DNA of 64,000 bases from NCBI GenBank assembly GCA_963713815.1, contig CAVQNH010000018.1:1-64000 (forward strand), given 5' to 3'. Shown here piece by piece: positions 41,421 through 52,078 of the stretch (its first letter is position 1; each line of letters opens with the position of its first letter). Position numbers and translations under genes: made by a program. Source of the stretch: RYN-230 sp963713815. Its GTDB lineage: Bacteria > Actinomycetota > Actinomycetes > Streptosporangiales > Streptosporangiaceae. The notes beneath the pieces are model-generated. The model saw nothing but the letters and a program-made list of their open reading frames with translations. It was not told the origin of the DNA and ran no database searches.

Positions 41421-42144
41421 ATGCAACTGGTGGTCGGCCGGATCACCCGGCCGCACGGGGTCCACGGTGAAGTGTCGGTGGAGGTACGCACCGACGAGCC
41501 GGACCGGCGCTTCGCCGTGGGCCGCGTGCTGCCCACCGACCCGGCCGCGGCCGGCCCGCTCACGGTCAACTCGCTGCGCTGGCATTCCGGCCGGCTCCTG
41601 ATCCAGTTCGCCGGGGTCACCGACCGGAACCAGGCCGAGGAGTTGCGCGGAACCTGGCTCACCCTGGACTCCGCCGAGGCCGGCCCGTCCGGCGACCCGG
41701 ACGAGTTCCACGACGCGGAGCTGATCGGGCTGGCCGTGGTCACCACCACGGGCCAGCCCGTGGGCCGGGTCACGGATGTCCGGCACTTCGGGCAGGACCT
41801 GCTCGTCATCGAGCCGGAACCGGCTGGGTCACAGCCCAGTTCAGCCGGATCTGGGCCGTCCGGAGCTGGGCCAGCCCCGACAGGGCCAGCCCCGACAGGG
41901 CCAGCCCCGACAGGGCCAGCCCCGACAGGGCCAGCCCCGACAGGGACCTGCGGGCCGTGGCCCCGCGCTGGCGGCCAGAGGGCCGGCCCGCGGCGCATCA
42001 CACAGCGAGCTGCTGGTCCCGTTCGTGGCCGCGATCGTGCCCGAGGTCGACGTGGCCGCTGGCCGGCTCGTCATCGACCCCCCGCCCGGGCTGCTTGAAC
42101 TGGCCGCCGGGGAACCCGGCCCGGCCGGACCAGCAGGAAACTGA
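41421..42144 (+). CDS. rimM: 16S rRNA processing protein RimM, frame broken after an inserted repeat
   Basis: A 30S assembly factor. The N-terminal domain VVGRITRPHGVHGEVSVEV and the PRC-like part (DEFHDAELIGLAVVTTTG, RHFGQDLLVIEPEP) are in one frame. The family's C-terminal SELLVPFVAAIVPEVDVAAG with IDPPPGLLEL is one base out of phase. Between them lies a 15-bp minisatellite encoding GPAPT units and a GC-rich stretch at 41946-42000, where the extra base probably is. Repaired, the protein is 240 residues. The repeat replaces a short loop in other RimM proteins. Confidence 0.88.
41871..41945 (+). repeat. 15-bp minisatellite in rimM, five exact units
   Basis: Five identical units CCAGCCCCGACAGGG, coding for PAPTG in the upstream rimM frame, located between the two halves of the PRC-like domain. 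Confidence 0.95.
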
Positions 42145-42213
42145 CCAGCAGGGAAACTGGCTAGCAGGAAATGGCCAGCGGAAATGGGCCAGCGGGAAAC
42201 GGAGGTGAGCCGG

Positions 42214-43020
42214 GTGCGCGTCGACATCATCACGATCTTCCCGGACTACTTCACCCCGCTCAGCGTCTCGCTGCTCGGCAAGGCCACCTCGCGCGGAGAC
42301 ATCGAGCTCCAGGTGCACGACCTGCGGACCTGGGCGCACGGCGTGCACCGCGCAGTGGACGACGCCCCGTTCGGCGGCGGCCCGGGCATGGTCATGTCGC
42401 CGGAACCGTGGGGTGAGGCGCTGGATGCGGTGACGGGCCCCGGGCCGGCGTCACCGGCCCGGCTCGTGGTCCCTACCCCCGCGGGGGTCCCGTTCACCCA
42501 GGCGATGGCCGCCGAATGGTCCCGTTGCGGATGGCTGGTTTTTGCCTGCGGCCGGTACGAGGGGATCGACGCGCGCGTCGTCGACGAGGCGCGCGACCGG
42601 ATGCCGGTCGATGAGGTGTCCCTCGGGGACTACGTGCTGTCCGGGGGCGAGCCCGCGGTGCTGGTCATGGTGGACGCGGTCGGCCGCCTGCTGCCCGGGG
42701 TCCTCGGCAACGCGGATTCCGCGGCCGACGATTCGTTCGGCGCGGGCGAAGGCCCCATGGCCGGCCTGCTCGAAGGACCCGCGTACACCCGGCCCCGGGT
42801 CTGGCGCGGGCGCGAGGTCCCGCCGGTCCTGCTGTCCGGGGATCACGCGGCCATCGCCCGCTGGCGCCGCGATCAGGCGCTGCGCCGGACCGCCGCGCTG
42901 CGCCCGGATCTGGCCGCCCGCCTGCTGGCCGGCGAGCCTGGAGCAGGGCTCGACGTGCGGGACCGCCAGGTGCTCATTGACGCCGGCTTTCCGATCAGTG
43001 CTGAAGATATGGCACACTGA
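42214..43020 (+). CDS. trmD: tRNA (guanine(37)-N1)-methyltransferase
   Basis: A SPOUT methyltransferase, 268 residues from the GTG that gives MRVDIITIFPDYF and has GGAGG eight bases upstream. Motifs are DDAPFGGGPGMVM, CGRYEGIDARV and the SAM knot SLGDYVLSGGEPAVLV. Short degenerate repeats of CCAGC-GGAAA form lie between rimM and trmD. Confidence 0.96.
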   Translation: MRVDIITIFPDYFTPLSVSLLGKATSRGDIELQVHDLRTWAHGVHRAVDDAPFGGGPGMVMSPEPWGEALDAVTGPGPASPARLVVPTPAGVPFTQAMAAEWSRCGWLVFACGRYEGIDARVVDEARDRMPVDEVSLGDYVLSGGEPAVLVMVDAVGRLLPGVLGNADSAADDSFGAGEGPMAGLLEGPAYTRPRVWRGREVPPVLLSGDHAAIARWRRDQALRRTAALRPDLAARLLAGEPGAGLDVRDRQVLIDAGFPISAEDMAH

Positions 43021-43161
43021 AGTCTGCCACCCACACCAGGCCGACCCTGCGGGTGCGCGTCCTGGCGCCCTCAGCGCCCAGGAAGACTGACTGACACCGA
43101 CGAGACGATGCCACGCGTTCGCTGGCCTGTGCGCGCGTGAGGACAACGAGGAACCGCAGCC

Positions 43162-43518
43162 ATGCACACCGCCATCGCCGAGCTGGAGCAGGCCCAGGTC
43201 CGCTCTGACATCCCCGACTTCCGGCCCGGGGACACGTTGAAAGTCCATGTGCGGGTCACGGAGGGCACCCGGTCCCGGATCCAGATTTTCCAGGGCATTG
43301 TCATCCGCCGCCAGGGCGGCGGGGCGCGGGAGACGTTCACCGTCCGCAAGATCAGTTATGGCGTCGGGGTGGAGCGCACGTTCCCGGTGCACACCCCCTC
43401 GATCGAGAAGATCGAGCTCGTGACCCGGGGCCGGGTGCGCCGGGCGAAGCTCTACTACCTCCGCGAGCTGCGCGGCAAGGCCGCCCGTATCCGGGAGCGG
43501 CGGGAGCCGGCGCGCTGA
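43162..43518 (+). CDS. rplS: 50S ribosomal protein L19
   Basis: 118 residues: DIPDFRPGDTLKVHVRVTEG, IQIFQGIVIRRQGGG, and TVRKISYGVGVERTFPVHTP. The ATG follows GAGGAACCGCAGCC. It ends the rpsP operon. Confidence 0.97.
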   Translation: MHTAIAELEQAQVRSDIPDFRPGDTLKVHVRVTEGTRSRIQIFQGIVIRRQGGGARETFTVRKISYGVGVERTFPVHTPSIEKIELVTRGRVRRAKLYYLRELRGKAARIRERREPAR

Positions 43519-43590
43519 CCGCGCCCTCCTCCGGTGGCCGGGAAGGATCTCGGTTACGCGGGCCCGGCCCTGGCCGCCAGCCCGCCTGCC

Positions 43591-43700
43591 CGCGTACGCC
43601 GGGTGCCTCTCTGGCGCGAATTAGGTGTTCCTGCTCCTGCTCGCCGCGGGGCTCACCGTGATCGTCAAGACCTTTCCCTCAACCTTCGCCCAGCCCGCGC
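43591..43700 (+). pseudogene. Degenerate fragment of a signal peptidase I gene
   Basis: One frame reads RVRRVPLWREL; the next frame continues VFLLLLAAGLTVIVKTF. Together they resemble the cytoplasmic end and membrane helix of actinomycete LepB proteins (compare WAELLVLFVLALTIMLVIKT in the intact gene 500 bp downstream). Nothing of the catalytic domain follows. Streptomyces carries several sip genes in a row after rplS, so this is probably the relic of a second copy. It lies in the 317-bp rplS-lepB spacer, which is otherwise empty. Confidence 0.5.
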
Positions 43701-43835
43701 GCTGGCAGTGCCGCTGGCCCGCGGGCCGGCGCGCCTGCCCATGGGAGCAGGAGTGGCCGGGATGCTGCCGCTAGCGGGGGCGTGCCGCCGGCAGAGCGCA
43801 CATGTTACGACGGACCGGCGTTAGGCTCGGACACA

Positions 43836-44996
43836 ATGAACGACGACCGGGGTATGGGGGAGCCTGCGATGACGGGCTCTCCAGGCGTTGAACTGCCTGG
43901 CCAGGACGGCGACAGGGCGGTCACCGCAGAGCCGGAGATGTCAGGGGGCACCGGGACGATGACTCCTCCGCCGCGCCGTGACGCCACGGGCCAGTCCGGC
44001 GACAGCGGCGGTCAGGCCACGGGCCCTGACAGCACGGGCCCTGACAGCACGGGTCCTGGCAGCCCCGGCCCTGGCGGCACGGGCCGCGCCCAGGGCGGCC
44101 CGGGCGCCGTGAGAAAGGCCCAGTCCAAGCGGAAGCGGCGCCTGTCCTGGTGGGCGGAGCTGCTCGTCCTGTTCGTCCTCGCGCTGACCATCATGCTGGT
44201 GATCAAGACTTACGTGGTCCAGGCCTTCTTCATCCCGTCCTCCTCCATGGAGAACACCCTCGACATCGGGGACAAGGTCCTGGTCAACAAGCTCATCTAC
44301 CACTTCCGCTCGATCGAGCGGGGGGACGTGATCGTGTTCAACGGCGAGGGCTCCTGGGACCCGCCGAGCGCCCCGCAATCCAGCGACCCGGTCGTCCGGC
44401 TGGCCAGCGAGTTCGGGCACGCGGTCGTCGGGCTGTTCGGCATCTCCCCGGGCGTGCACGACTACATCAAGCGGGTCATCGGCCTGCCCGGTGACCACGT
44501 CGCCTGCTGTAACGCGCAGGGCCAGGTCACGGTGAACGGCGTCCCGCTCAGCGAGAAGTCCTACCTGTACCCGGGCAACGCGCCGTCCATGACCAAGTTC
44601 AGCATCACCGTGCCGCCGGGCCGGCTGTGGGTGATGGGCGATCACCGCGACGTCTCCTACGACTCCCGCGGCCACATCGGCGACCCGGGCGGCGGGACCA
44701 TCCCGGAGAACCAGGTGGTCGGCCGGGCGTTCCTGATCCTGTGGCCGCCCAGCCGCTTCCGCGTGCTGCCCATCCCGGCCACGTTCACCAAGCTGGACAA
44801 CGGCCAGGTCGGCGCCCGGGCGATCGGTGACCTGACCACGCCCGCTGCGCCGCTCGTGCTGGCCGGGTCGGTGGCCGTTCCCCTGACCTGCCTGGACCGG
44901 CGGCGTCGCAGCGCACGGTCGAGGCGGGCCGGATCGCAGGGGACCGCCAGCGCGGCGGGCGGGCGGTGGCCCGGGCGCCCGGGGAAGCGCCGGTAA
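43836..44996 (+). CDS. lepB: Signal peptidase I
   Basis: Membrane serine/lysine protease that removes signal peptides. From the ATG used it has 386 residues: a disordered N-terminal 95 with Gly/Pro/Asp/Ser/Thr repeats, one membrane helix (WWAELLVLFVLALTIMLVI), catalytic Ser in FIPSSSMENTL, catalytic Lys in DYIKRVIGLPGD, and box E WVMGDHRDVSYDSR. There is no ribosome binding site before this ATG; TAGGCT lies eight bases upstream, so a leaderless message is possible. The end is Arg-rich. Confidence 0.93.
   Translation: MNDDRGMGEPAMTGSPGVELPGQDGDRAVTAEPEMSGGTGTMTPPPRRDATGQSGDSGGQATGPDSTGPDSTGPGSPGPGGTGRAQGGPGAVRKAQSKRKRRLSWWAELLVLFVLALTIMLVIKTYVVQAFFIPSSSMENTLDIGDKVLVNKLIYHFRSIERGDVIVFNGEGSWDPPSAPQSSDPVVRLASEFGHAVVGLFGISPGVHDYIKRVIGLPGDHVACCNAQGQVTVNGVPLSEKSYLYPGNAPSMTKFSITVPPGRLWVMGDHRDVSYDSRGHIGDPGGGTIPENQVVGRAFLILWPPSRFRVLPIPATFTKLDNGQVGARAIGDLTTPAAPLVLAGSVAVPLTCLDRRRRSARSRRAGSQGTASAAGGRWPGRPGKRR
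44021..44080 (+). repeat. 15-bp minisatellite in the lepB N-terminus, four units
   Basis: Units GGGCCCTGACAGCAC (two exact) and two diverged copies encode TGPDS-type pentapeptides ahead of the membrane helix. Confidence 0.88.
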
Positions 44997-45000
44997 CGAC

Positions 45001-45843
45001 GTGGCGATGCCTTGGTGGCGGCATCCCGGCTATACCCCCCGGCGTGCGGCAGGACTGACGGGATACGAGCGCGTCCTGACCCGGGCGGGCCTGTCCCCGG
45101 TGGCCGGGATCGACGAGGCGGGCCGCGGGGCCTGCGCCGGCCCGCTGGTGGTCGCCGCGGTGGTCCTGGATCCCCGCAAGTTCTCCGGGCTCAGCGGCAT
45201 CGCCGACTCCAAGACGCTGACGGCCGCGGCCCGGGAGGACGCGTACGCCGAGGTGATGCGGACCGCGCTCGCCTGGCACCGGGTCATCATCCCGGCCGCC
45301 GAGATCGACGCGTGCGGGCTGCACGTCTGCAACATCGCCGGGATGCGGCGGGCGCTGGCCGGGCTGTCCTGCCAGCCGGGATATGTGCTCACGGACGGGT
45401 TCGCGGTCCGCGGCCTGGCCGTCCCCGCCCTCGCCATGTGGAAGGGTGACGAGGTGGCCGCCTGCGTGGCCGCCGCCTCCATCGTGGCCAAGGTCACCAG
45501 GGACCGCATCATGACCGGGCTGCACGGGCAGTACCCGGTGTACGGGTTCGCCCGGCACAAGGGGTACTCCACCCGGAGCCACATGCGGGCGCTGGCCCAG
45601 CACGGCCCCTGCCCGGAGCACCGGGCGTCGTTCGCTAACGTCAATGGACTGGTCCGGGACGTGCCCGTGATGGACGAGGAGTTCGTGGCGGACCAGGAAC
45701 TCGACGAGCAGGAGGTTGCTGGCCCGGAGATGGCCGGCCAGGCAGTGACACAGGTGGAGGCCGGCCCGGTGGCCGACGGCCAGGAGGCTGACGGCGAGTT
45801 GAGCTCCCGAGAATTGCTCGGCGAAGAATTGGCTTATCGTTGA
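45001..45843 (+). CDS. rnhB: Ribonuclease HII
   Basis: Cuts RNA in RNA-DNA hybrids and at single ribonucleotides. Catalytic acidic residues are in GIDEAGRGACAGPLVVAAVV and VLTDGF. The motif ASIVAKVTRDRIM and YGFARHKGYSTRSH are conserved. The 280 residues include an acidic Gln/Glu/Val-rich tail of about 55. GTG start 4 bp after lepB. Confidence 0.95.
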   Translation: MAMPWWRHPGYTPRRAAGLTGYERVLTRAGLSPVAGIDEAGRGACAGPLVVAAVVLDPRKFSGLSGIADSKTLTAAAREDAYAEVMRTALAWHRVIIPAAEIDACGLHVCNIAGMRRALAGLSCQPGYVLTDGFAVRGLAVPALAMWKGDEVAACVAAASIVAKVTRDRIMTGLHGQYPVYGFARHKGYSTRSHMRALAQHGPCPEHRASFANVNGLVRDVPVMDEEFVADQELDEQEVAGPEMAGQAVTQVEAGPVADGQEADGELSSRELLGEELAYR

Positions 45844-45892
45844 TGGCATCCGGACCGGACCTCCCGACGCAGTCTGATCGGAGGGGGAGGAC

Positions 45893-46210
45893 ATGAGCGC
45901 AGAAGATCTCGAGAAGTACGAGACCGAGATGGAACTGCAGCTCTACCGCGAGTACCGGGACGTCGTGGGGCTGTTCACCCACGTGGTCGAGACCGAGCGG
46001 CGGTTCTACCTCACCAACGAAGTGGAACTGAACGTGCGCGCCGCCGACAACGGCGAGGTGTACTTCGAGGTCATCATGCAGGACGCCTGGGTCTGGGACA
46101 TGTACCGCCCGGCGCGGTTCGTGAAAAATGTCCGGGTTGTCACGTTCAAGGACGTGAATGTCGAGGAACTGGCCCGCGCCGAGCTCGAGGTTCCCGACGA
46201 CACCAAGTGA
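45893..46210 (+). CDS. DUF2469 protein
   Basis: 105 residues, beginning SAEDLEKYETEMELQLYREY and with VGLFTHVVETERRFYLTNEV. It is highly conserved in Actinomycetes between rnhB and yraN, always of unknown function. The ATG follows GGAGGGGGAGG. Confidence 0.96.
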   Translation: MSAEDLEKYETEMELQLYREYRDVVGLFTHVVETERRFYLTNEVELNVRAADNGEVYFEVIMQDAWVWDMYRPARFVKNVRVVTFKDVNVEELARAELEVPDDTK

Positions 46211-46523
46211 CCGGGACGCTGGCGTGCGTGAACTGGCGCCAGCGTGCGTGTTCGACGCCAGCGATCGTGATCCGGCGCCGGTAACTGTGAACCCGGGCCC
46301 GCGCGGGTAATCCGGCGCTGGCGCGGGCAGACGGGGCGTTCATTCGGAGCTGACGGGCCTGGACGAGCGCGGAGCGGCCCGCCTGCATTGAAGCACCCGC
46401 CGGCGACAAAACGGCCTTCCCTGTCCACAGAATCCGGTTCCGCCTCCCTTCGTCCACAGCGCGGCAGCTGCCCCGGCGCGGCGCCTCCCGTTCCGGCACC
46501 GTCGTCACTGGAGGTGGTGCCAG
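46211..46523. other. 313-bp spacer with a hairpin downstream of the DUF2469 gene
   Basis: At 46216-46245 the arms ACGCTGGCG and CGCCAGCGT form a 9-bp stem with a 12-nt loop just after the stop, a likely terminator without a T tail. Further partial copies of the GGCGCCAGCG motif follow to about 46330. The remainder probably holds the yraN promoter; no gene seen. Confidence 0.55.
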
Positions 46524-46880
46524 GTGAGCGACAAGGACGAGCTGGGCCGCCGGGGCGAGCAGGCCGCGGCGGAGTACCTGGAACGGGCCGGGCTGCGGAT
46601 CCTCGACCGGAACTGGCGGTGCGAGACCGGCGAGCTCGACATCGTGGCCCTCGAGCGCCGGGTCCTGGTGATCTGCGAGGTCAAGACCCGCTCGGGACTC
46701 AGGTACGGCAGCCCGCTCGAGGCCGTCAGCCACCGTAAGCGCGTCCGGCTGCGCCGGCTGGCCGCCGCCTGGCTGGCCGTCCAGGGGCTGCACTTCGACG
46801 AGATCCGCATCGACGTGATCGGGCTGGTCGGGGACGGGGCCGGGGAATTCAGCCTCGAGCACGTGCGGGGGGTGGGCTGA
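46524..46880 (+). CDS. yraN: UPF0102 / YraN family nuclease-like protein
   Basis: 118 residues with the restriction-endonuclease-like core: LGRRGEQAAAEYLERAGLRI, RNWRCETGELDIVALE and VICEVKTRSGLRYGSPLEAV. The Asp, Glu and Lys of the PD-(D/E)XK fold are visible. Its role is unproven. GTG start after GGAGGTGGTGCCAG; yifB starts at once after its stop. Confidence 0.95.
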   Translation: MSDKDELGRRGEQAAAEYLERAGLRILDRNWRCETGELDIVALERRVLVICEVKTRSGLRYGSPLEAVSHRKRVRLRRLAAAWLAVQGLHFDEIRIDVIGLVGDGAGEFSLEHVRGVG

Positions 46881-48577
46881 ATGCCGGTCGCCCGGACCCA
46901 TTCGATCGCCCTGGTCGGGGTGGAGGGCCACCCGGTCGAGATCGAAGCCGACATCCAGAACGGGCTGCCGGGACTGCTGCTGGTCGGCCTGCCCGATACG
47001 GCGCTGCGCGAGGCCAGGGACCGGATCCGGGCCGCGATCGTGAACAGCCGCGAGCAGTGGCCCCAGCGCCGGATCACGGTCGGCCTGTCCCCGGCCAGCC
47101 TGCCCAAGCGGGGCAGCGGGTTCGACGTCGGCATCGCCGTGGCCATCCTGGGCGCGGCCGGCTCGGTCCCGGCGGCGGCCCTCGACGGGATGGCGTTCCT
47201 CGGCGAACTCGGGCTCGACGGCCAGCTGCGCCCGGTCCGCGGGGTGCTGCCCGCCGCCGCGGCCGCCGCGGCCCGCGGTTTCCGAGCGGGTCGCGGTGCC
47301 GAGCGCCAACGAGGCCGAGGCGGCGCTGGTCCCCGGTCTCCGGGTGCTGAGCGCCCCTACGCTGCCGGGGCTGCTGGGCTGGCTGCGCGGCCGCTCGCCG
47401 GCCATTGCGGCGGAGCCTGGCGATCAGGATGGCCCGCCGGGACCGGAGAGCCTGGGTCGGCCCGCGGAGCCCGGCGGGTCCAGGCGGCCCAGGCGGCCCA
47501 GGCGGCCCAGCGGAGCATAGCGGCCGGGACGGCCCCGTGCGGCTGGTCGAGGGGGGCCTGGCCCAGGGCGCCTGGGCGCTGTCGGCCGGAGGGCCGTCCG
47601 GCCCGCCGACGGGCACGGGGCCCGACCTGGCCGATGTGCTGGGCCAGCCCACGGCCCGCCGGGCCGCGGAGATCTGCGCTGCGGGCGGCCATCACCTCTG
47701 CCTGCTCGGCCCGCCGGGCGCGGGCAAGACGATGCTGGCCGAGCGGATCCCCACCCTGCTGCCCCGTCTCGACCCCGCCGCAGCCCTCGAGGTCACTTCG
47801 ATTCACTCGGTGGCGGGCGTGCTCCCGGACCGGAGCCCGTTGCTGACCGCGCCCCCGTTCTGCGCCCCGCACCATACGGCGACCAAGGCGGCGATCGTCG
47901 GCGGCGGCACCGGGGTGATACACCCCGGGGCCGCCTCCCTGGCGCATCGCGGCTGCCTGTTCCTGGACGAGGCGCCCGAGTTCGGCCGGGACGTGCTTGA
48001 CGCGCTCCGCCAGCCGCTGGAGTCGGGAGAGGTCGTGGTGGCCCGGTTGGGGGTGACCGCCCGCTTCCCGGCCCGCTTCACGCTGGTGCTGGCCGCGAAC
48101 CCGTGCCCGTGCGCCAGGGGACCAGGGCGGCAGGCGGGCTGTACCTGCACGCCCGCGGTCCGCCACCGGTACCTGGCCAGGCTGTCCGGGCCGCTGCTTG
48201 ACCGGGTGGACGTGAAGGTGGAGTTCATGCCGGTGAGCCGCAGGGAGTTACTCAGCGACGCGACGTTCGCAGAGTCCAGCGCGACGGTGGCGGAACGGGT
48301 CGAGGCGGCCCGGTGCCGGGCGGCTGCCCGGCTGCGGGACACGCCCTGGCGGCTCAACGCCGAGGTCCCGGGCAGCGAGCTGCGCCGCAGCTACGCGCCC
48401 GCGCCGGGCGCGCTCGCGCCGCTGGAGCGGGCCATGGACCTGGGGCAGATCAGCGCGCGGGGAGTGCACCGGGTGATCAGGGTGGCCTGGACGCTGGCCG
48501 ACCTGGCCGGGGTGCCGCGCCCGTCCGCCGACCAGACCAGCGCCGCGCTCGGCCTGTGGCTGGGGGTGCCCCGGTGA
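46881..48577 (+). CDS. yifB: YifB/ComM-type Mg-chelatase-like AAA+ ATPase, two frameshifts
   Basis: About 564 residues if repaired. The N-terminal Lon-protease-like domain (VEIEADIQNGLPGLLLVGLP, VGLSPASLPKRGSGFDVGIA) is in frame 1, and SANEAEAALVPGLRVL and LPGLLGWLRG lie in frame 2. The AAA+ core is in frame 3: LLGPPGAGKTMLAERIP, CLFLDEAPEF, ANPCPCARG, ELRRSYAPA. The first break is one extra base in 47277-47283; the second lies within about 47440-47510, around a 9-bp repeat (CAGGCGGCC, three units). ComM relatives are branch-migration helicases in transformation, consistent with dprA next door. Confidence 0.88.
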
Positions 48578-49743
48578 TCCACGGACCGGACGGGCAGCAC
48601 CAGGACCGGCTGGCCCGGGCCGTGCTGACCTGGGTCGCCGAGCCCGGCGATGTGCAGCTCGGCACCCTGCTGGGGCAGCAGCCACCCGAGGCGGTGGTCG
48701 CCGCGCTCATCACCGGGACGGCCCTGCGGGCTTCGCCCGCCATCCCGGGCCTGGACCGGGCCTGGCCACGGTGGGCGGCCCGGCTCGGCGACGCGCCCAC
48801 CGTGGCCACGGTGGAGGCCTGGCAGCGGGACGGGATCCGGCTGGTGTGCCCGGGTGACCCGGAGTGGCCCAGCCAGCTCGACGCGCTGGGCGCGGGGCGG
48901 CCGTGGGGCCTGTGGGTGCGGGGCCACATTGATCTCCGGTTCGCCTGCCTGCGCTCGGTGTCCATCGTCGGGACCCGGGCGGCCACCGGCTACGGCATCC
49001 ACGTGACCACCGAACTCGCGGCGGCCCTGGCCGAGCGGGGCTGGACAGTGGTCTCCGGCGGGGCGTTCGGGATCGACAGCCAGGCGCACCGCGGCGCGCT
49101 TGCCGCCGAGGGGGTCACCGTCGCGGTCCTGCCCTCCGGGCTCGATGTGCCGTACCCGCGGGCCCACCACGATCTGTTTGAGGCCATCGTCGCCCACGGG
49201 GCACTGGTCAGCGAGCAGCCGCCGGGCCGGACGCCGACCCGGCCCGGGTTCCTGGTGCGCAACCGGCTGATCGCCGCGCTCAGCCGGGGGACCGTGCTGG
49301 CCGAGGCGGCGCTGCGCAGCGGGGCGCTGAACACGGCCCGGCACGCCCGGGACCAGAACCGCCCGCTGATGGCCGTGCCCGGACCAGTGACGTCCCTGGC
49401 CTCAGCCGGCTGCCACCTGGCCATCCGGGACTGGGGAGCCGTGTGCGTGACCGACGTGCATGACGTGCTCGCCTGCCTGACGTTCAGCCCCGGCGACCTG
49501 GCCGGCCCGTCCCGCGGGCCGGTCCTGCCGCGGGACGAGCTGGACCCGGTCAGCCTGAGCGTCCTGGAAGCCATGCCCGCCCGCGGCGGCCGGGGGCCGG
49601 CCCGGATCGCGGTGTCCGCGGGGGTGGATTTCGATACCGTGATGCGGTGCCTGGGAGAGCTGGCGGCGGGCGGATTCATCGAGCGCTGCGAGCGGGGCTG
49701 GCGGGTCCGCCGCCCTGGGCCGACCACAGAGCCAGGTCACTAG
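48574..49743 (+). CDS. dprA: DNA processing protein DprA
   Basis: Loads RecA onto incoming single-stranded DNA. 389 residues. The Rossmann-like core shows SIVGTRAATGYG, VSGGAFGIDSQAHRGAL and VAVLPSGLDVPYPRAH, and the C-terminal winged-helix-like DprA_WH domain is at 320-385. The GTG start overlaps the yifB stop. In Streptomyces whiG and other genes lie between dprA and rpsB; here a small hypothetical, glmS and xerC do. Confidence 0.95.
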   Translation: MIHGPDGQHQDRLARAVLTWVAEPGDVQLGTLLGQQPPEAVVAALITGTALRASPAIPGLDRAWPRWAARLGDAPTVATVEAWQRDGIRLVCPGDPEWPSQLDALGAGRPWGLWVRGHIDLRFACLRSVSIVGTRAATGYGIHVTTELAAALAERGWTVVSGGAFGIDSQAHRGALAAEGVTVAVLPSGLDVPYPRAHHDLFEAIVAHGALVSEQPPGRTPTRPGFLVRNRLIAALSRGTVLAEAALRSGALNTARHARDQNRPLMAVPGPVTSLASAGCHLAIRDWGAVCVTDVHDVLACLTFSPGDLAGPSRGPVLPRDELDPVSLSVLEAMPARGGRGPARIAVSAGVDFDTVMRCLGELAAGGFIERCERGWRVRRPGPTTEPGH

Positions 49744-49900
49744 CGAGCCGCGACGCGAGCCAGCTGACAGTGAGACGGCTGACCGGGAATCGGCCGACCG
49801 GAAACGGGCTTACCGGAGAAAACGCCGCTTTCGGCCGAGCAATTAGCTAAATCCTGCCCGATTCCGGGCAAGTTCGTTGCCATCCGGGCGATCATCGAGC

Positions 49901-50191
49901 ATGCTGGCCCATGTGGCAGTCGCGCAACAACGGCCGTTCGAGGACCTGATCGCTCACCTGACCGGCAGCAGCTCGCTGGGCGCCGGGGAGGCAGCGCGGT
50001 TGATCGACGACGTGGTCGGGTACTTCTCCGAGCCAGCGGACGCTTTCGTCCGCAGGCGCCACGGGGAACTCAAGGCCCGGGGTCTGACCAACGACCGTGC
50101 GTTCAATCAGATCACGGTTGAGCTGGAGCAACGGCTGGTGGCACCGCCCCAGTTCACGCTGCGTCAGTTGCGCCGCATCATCTACGGCTGA
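49901..50191 (+). CDS. Small conserved protein before glmS
   Basis: 96 residues, largely helical: RPFEDLIAHLTGSSSLGAGE, EPADAFVRRRHGELKARGLT and the end FTLRQLRRIIYG. I recognise similar actinomycete proteins but no assigned function; the C-terminal helix looks RNA- or DNA-binding because of its arginines. The start is uncertain (ATG used; a GTG four codons later). glmS begins 12 bp after it. Confidence 0.75.
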   Translation: MLAHVAVAQQRPFEDLIAHLTGSSSLGAGEAARLIDDVVGYFSEPADAFVRRRHGELKARGLTNDRAFNQITVELEQRLVAPPQFTLRQLRRIIYG

Positions 50192-50203
50192 GGGGGGCAG
50201 AGC

Positions 50204-52018
<1,815 letters not shown>

Positions 52019-52033
52019 GGGCCGGTTCTGCCC

Positions 52034-52078
52034 CAGACTGGGCTCATGGAGACTGAGCTCGTGGAGACTGGGCTCATG
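52034..52078 (+). repeat. 15-bp repeat carrying the xerC start codons
   Basis: Three units of GAGACTGGGCTCATG type, each ending in ATG, GTG or ATG, span the xerC start region. The array at 52121-52179 (four GAGCCGCTGCCCGGT-type units, one of 14 bp) follows. Confidence 0.88.

Noticed and set aside
41278..41601. Open frame running through the MITE-like element into rimM
   Set aside because: No family features, and it overlaps rimM out of frame; the inverted repeats explain the sequence better.
43534..43824. 96-codon frame between rplS and lepB
   Set aside because: Only a short piece resembles LepB and it needs a frame change, so I list it as a gene relic.
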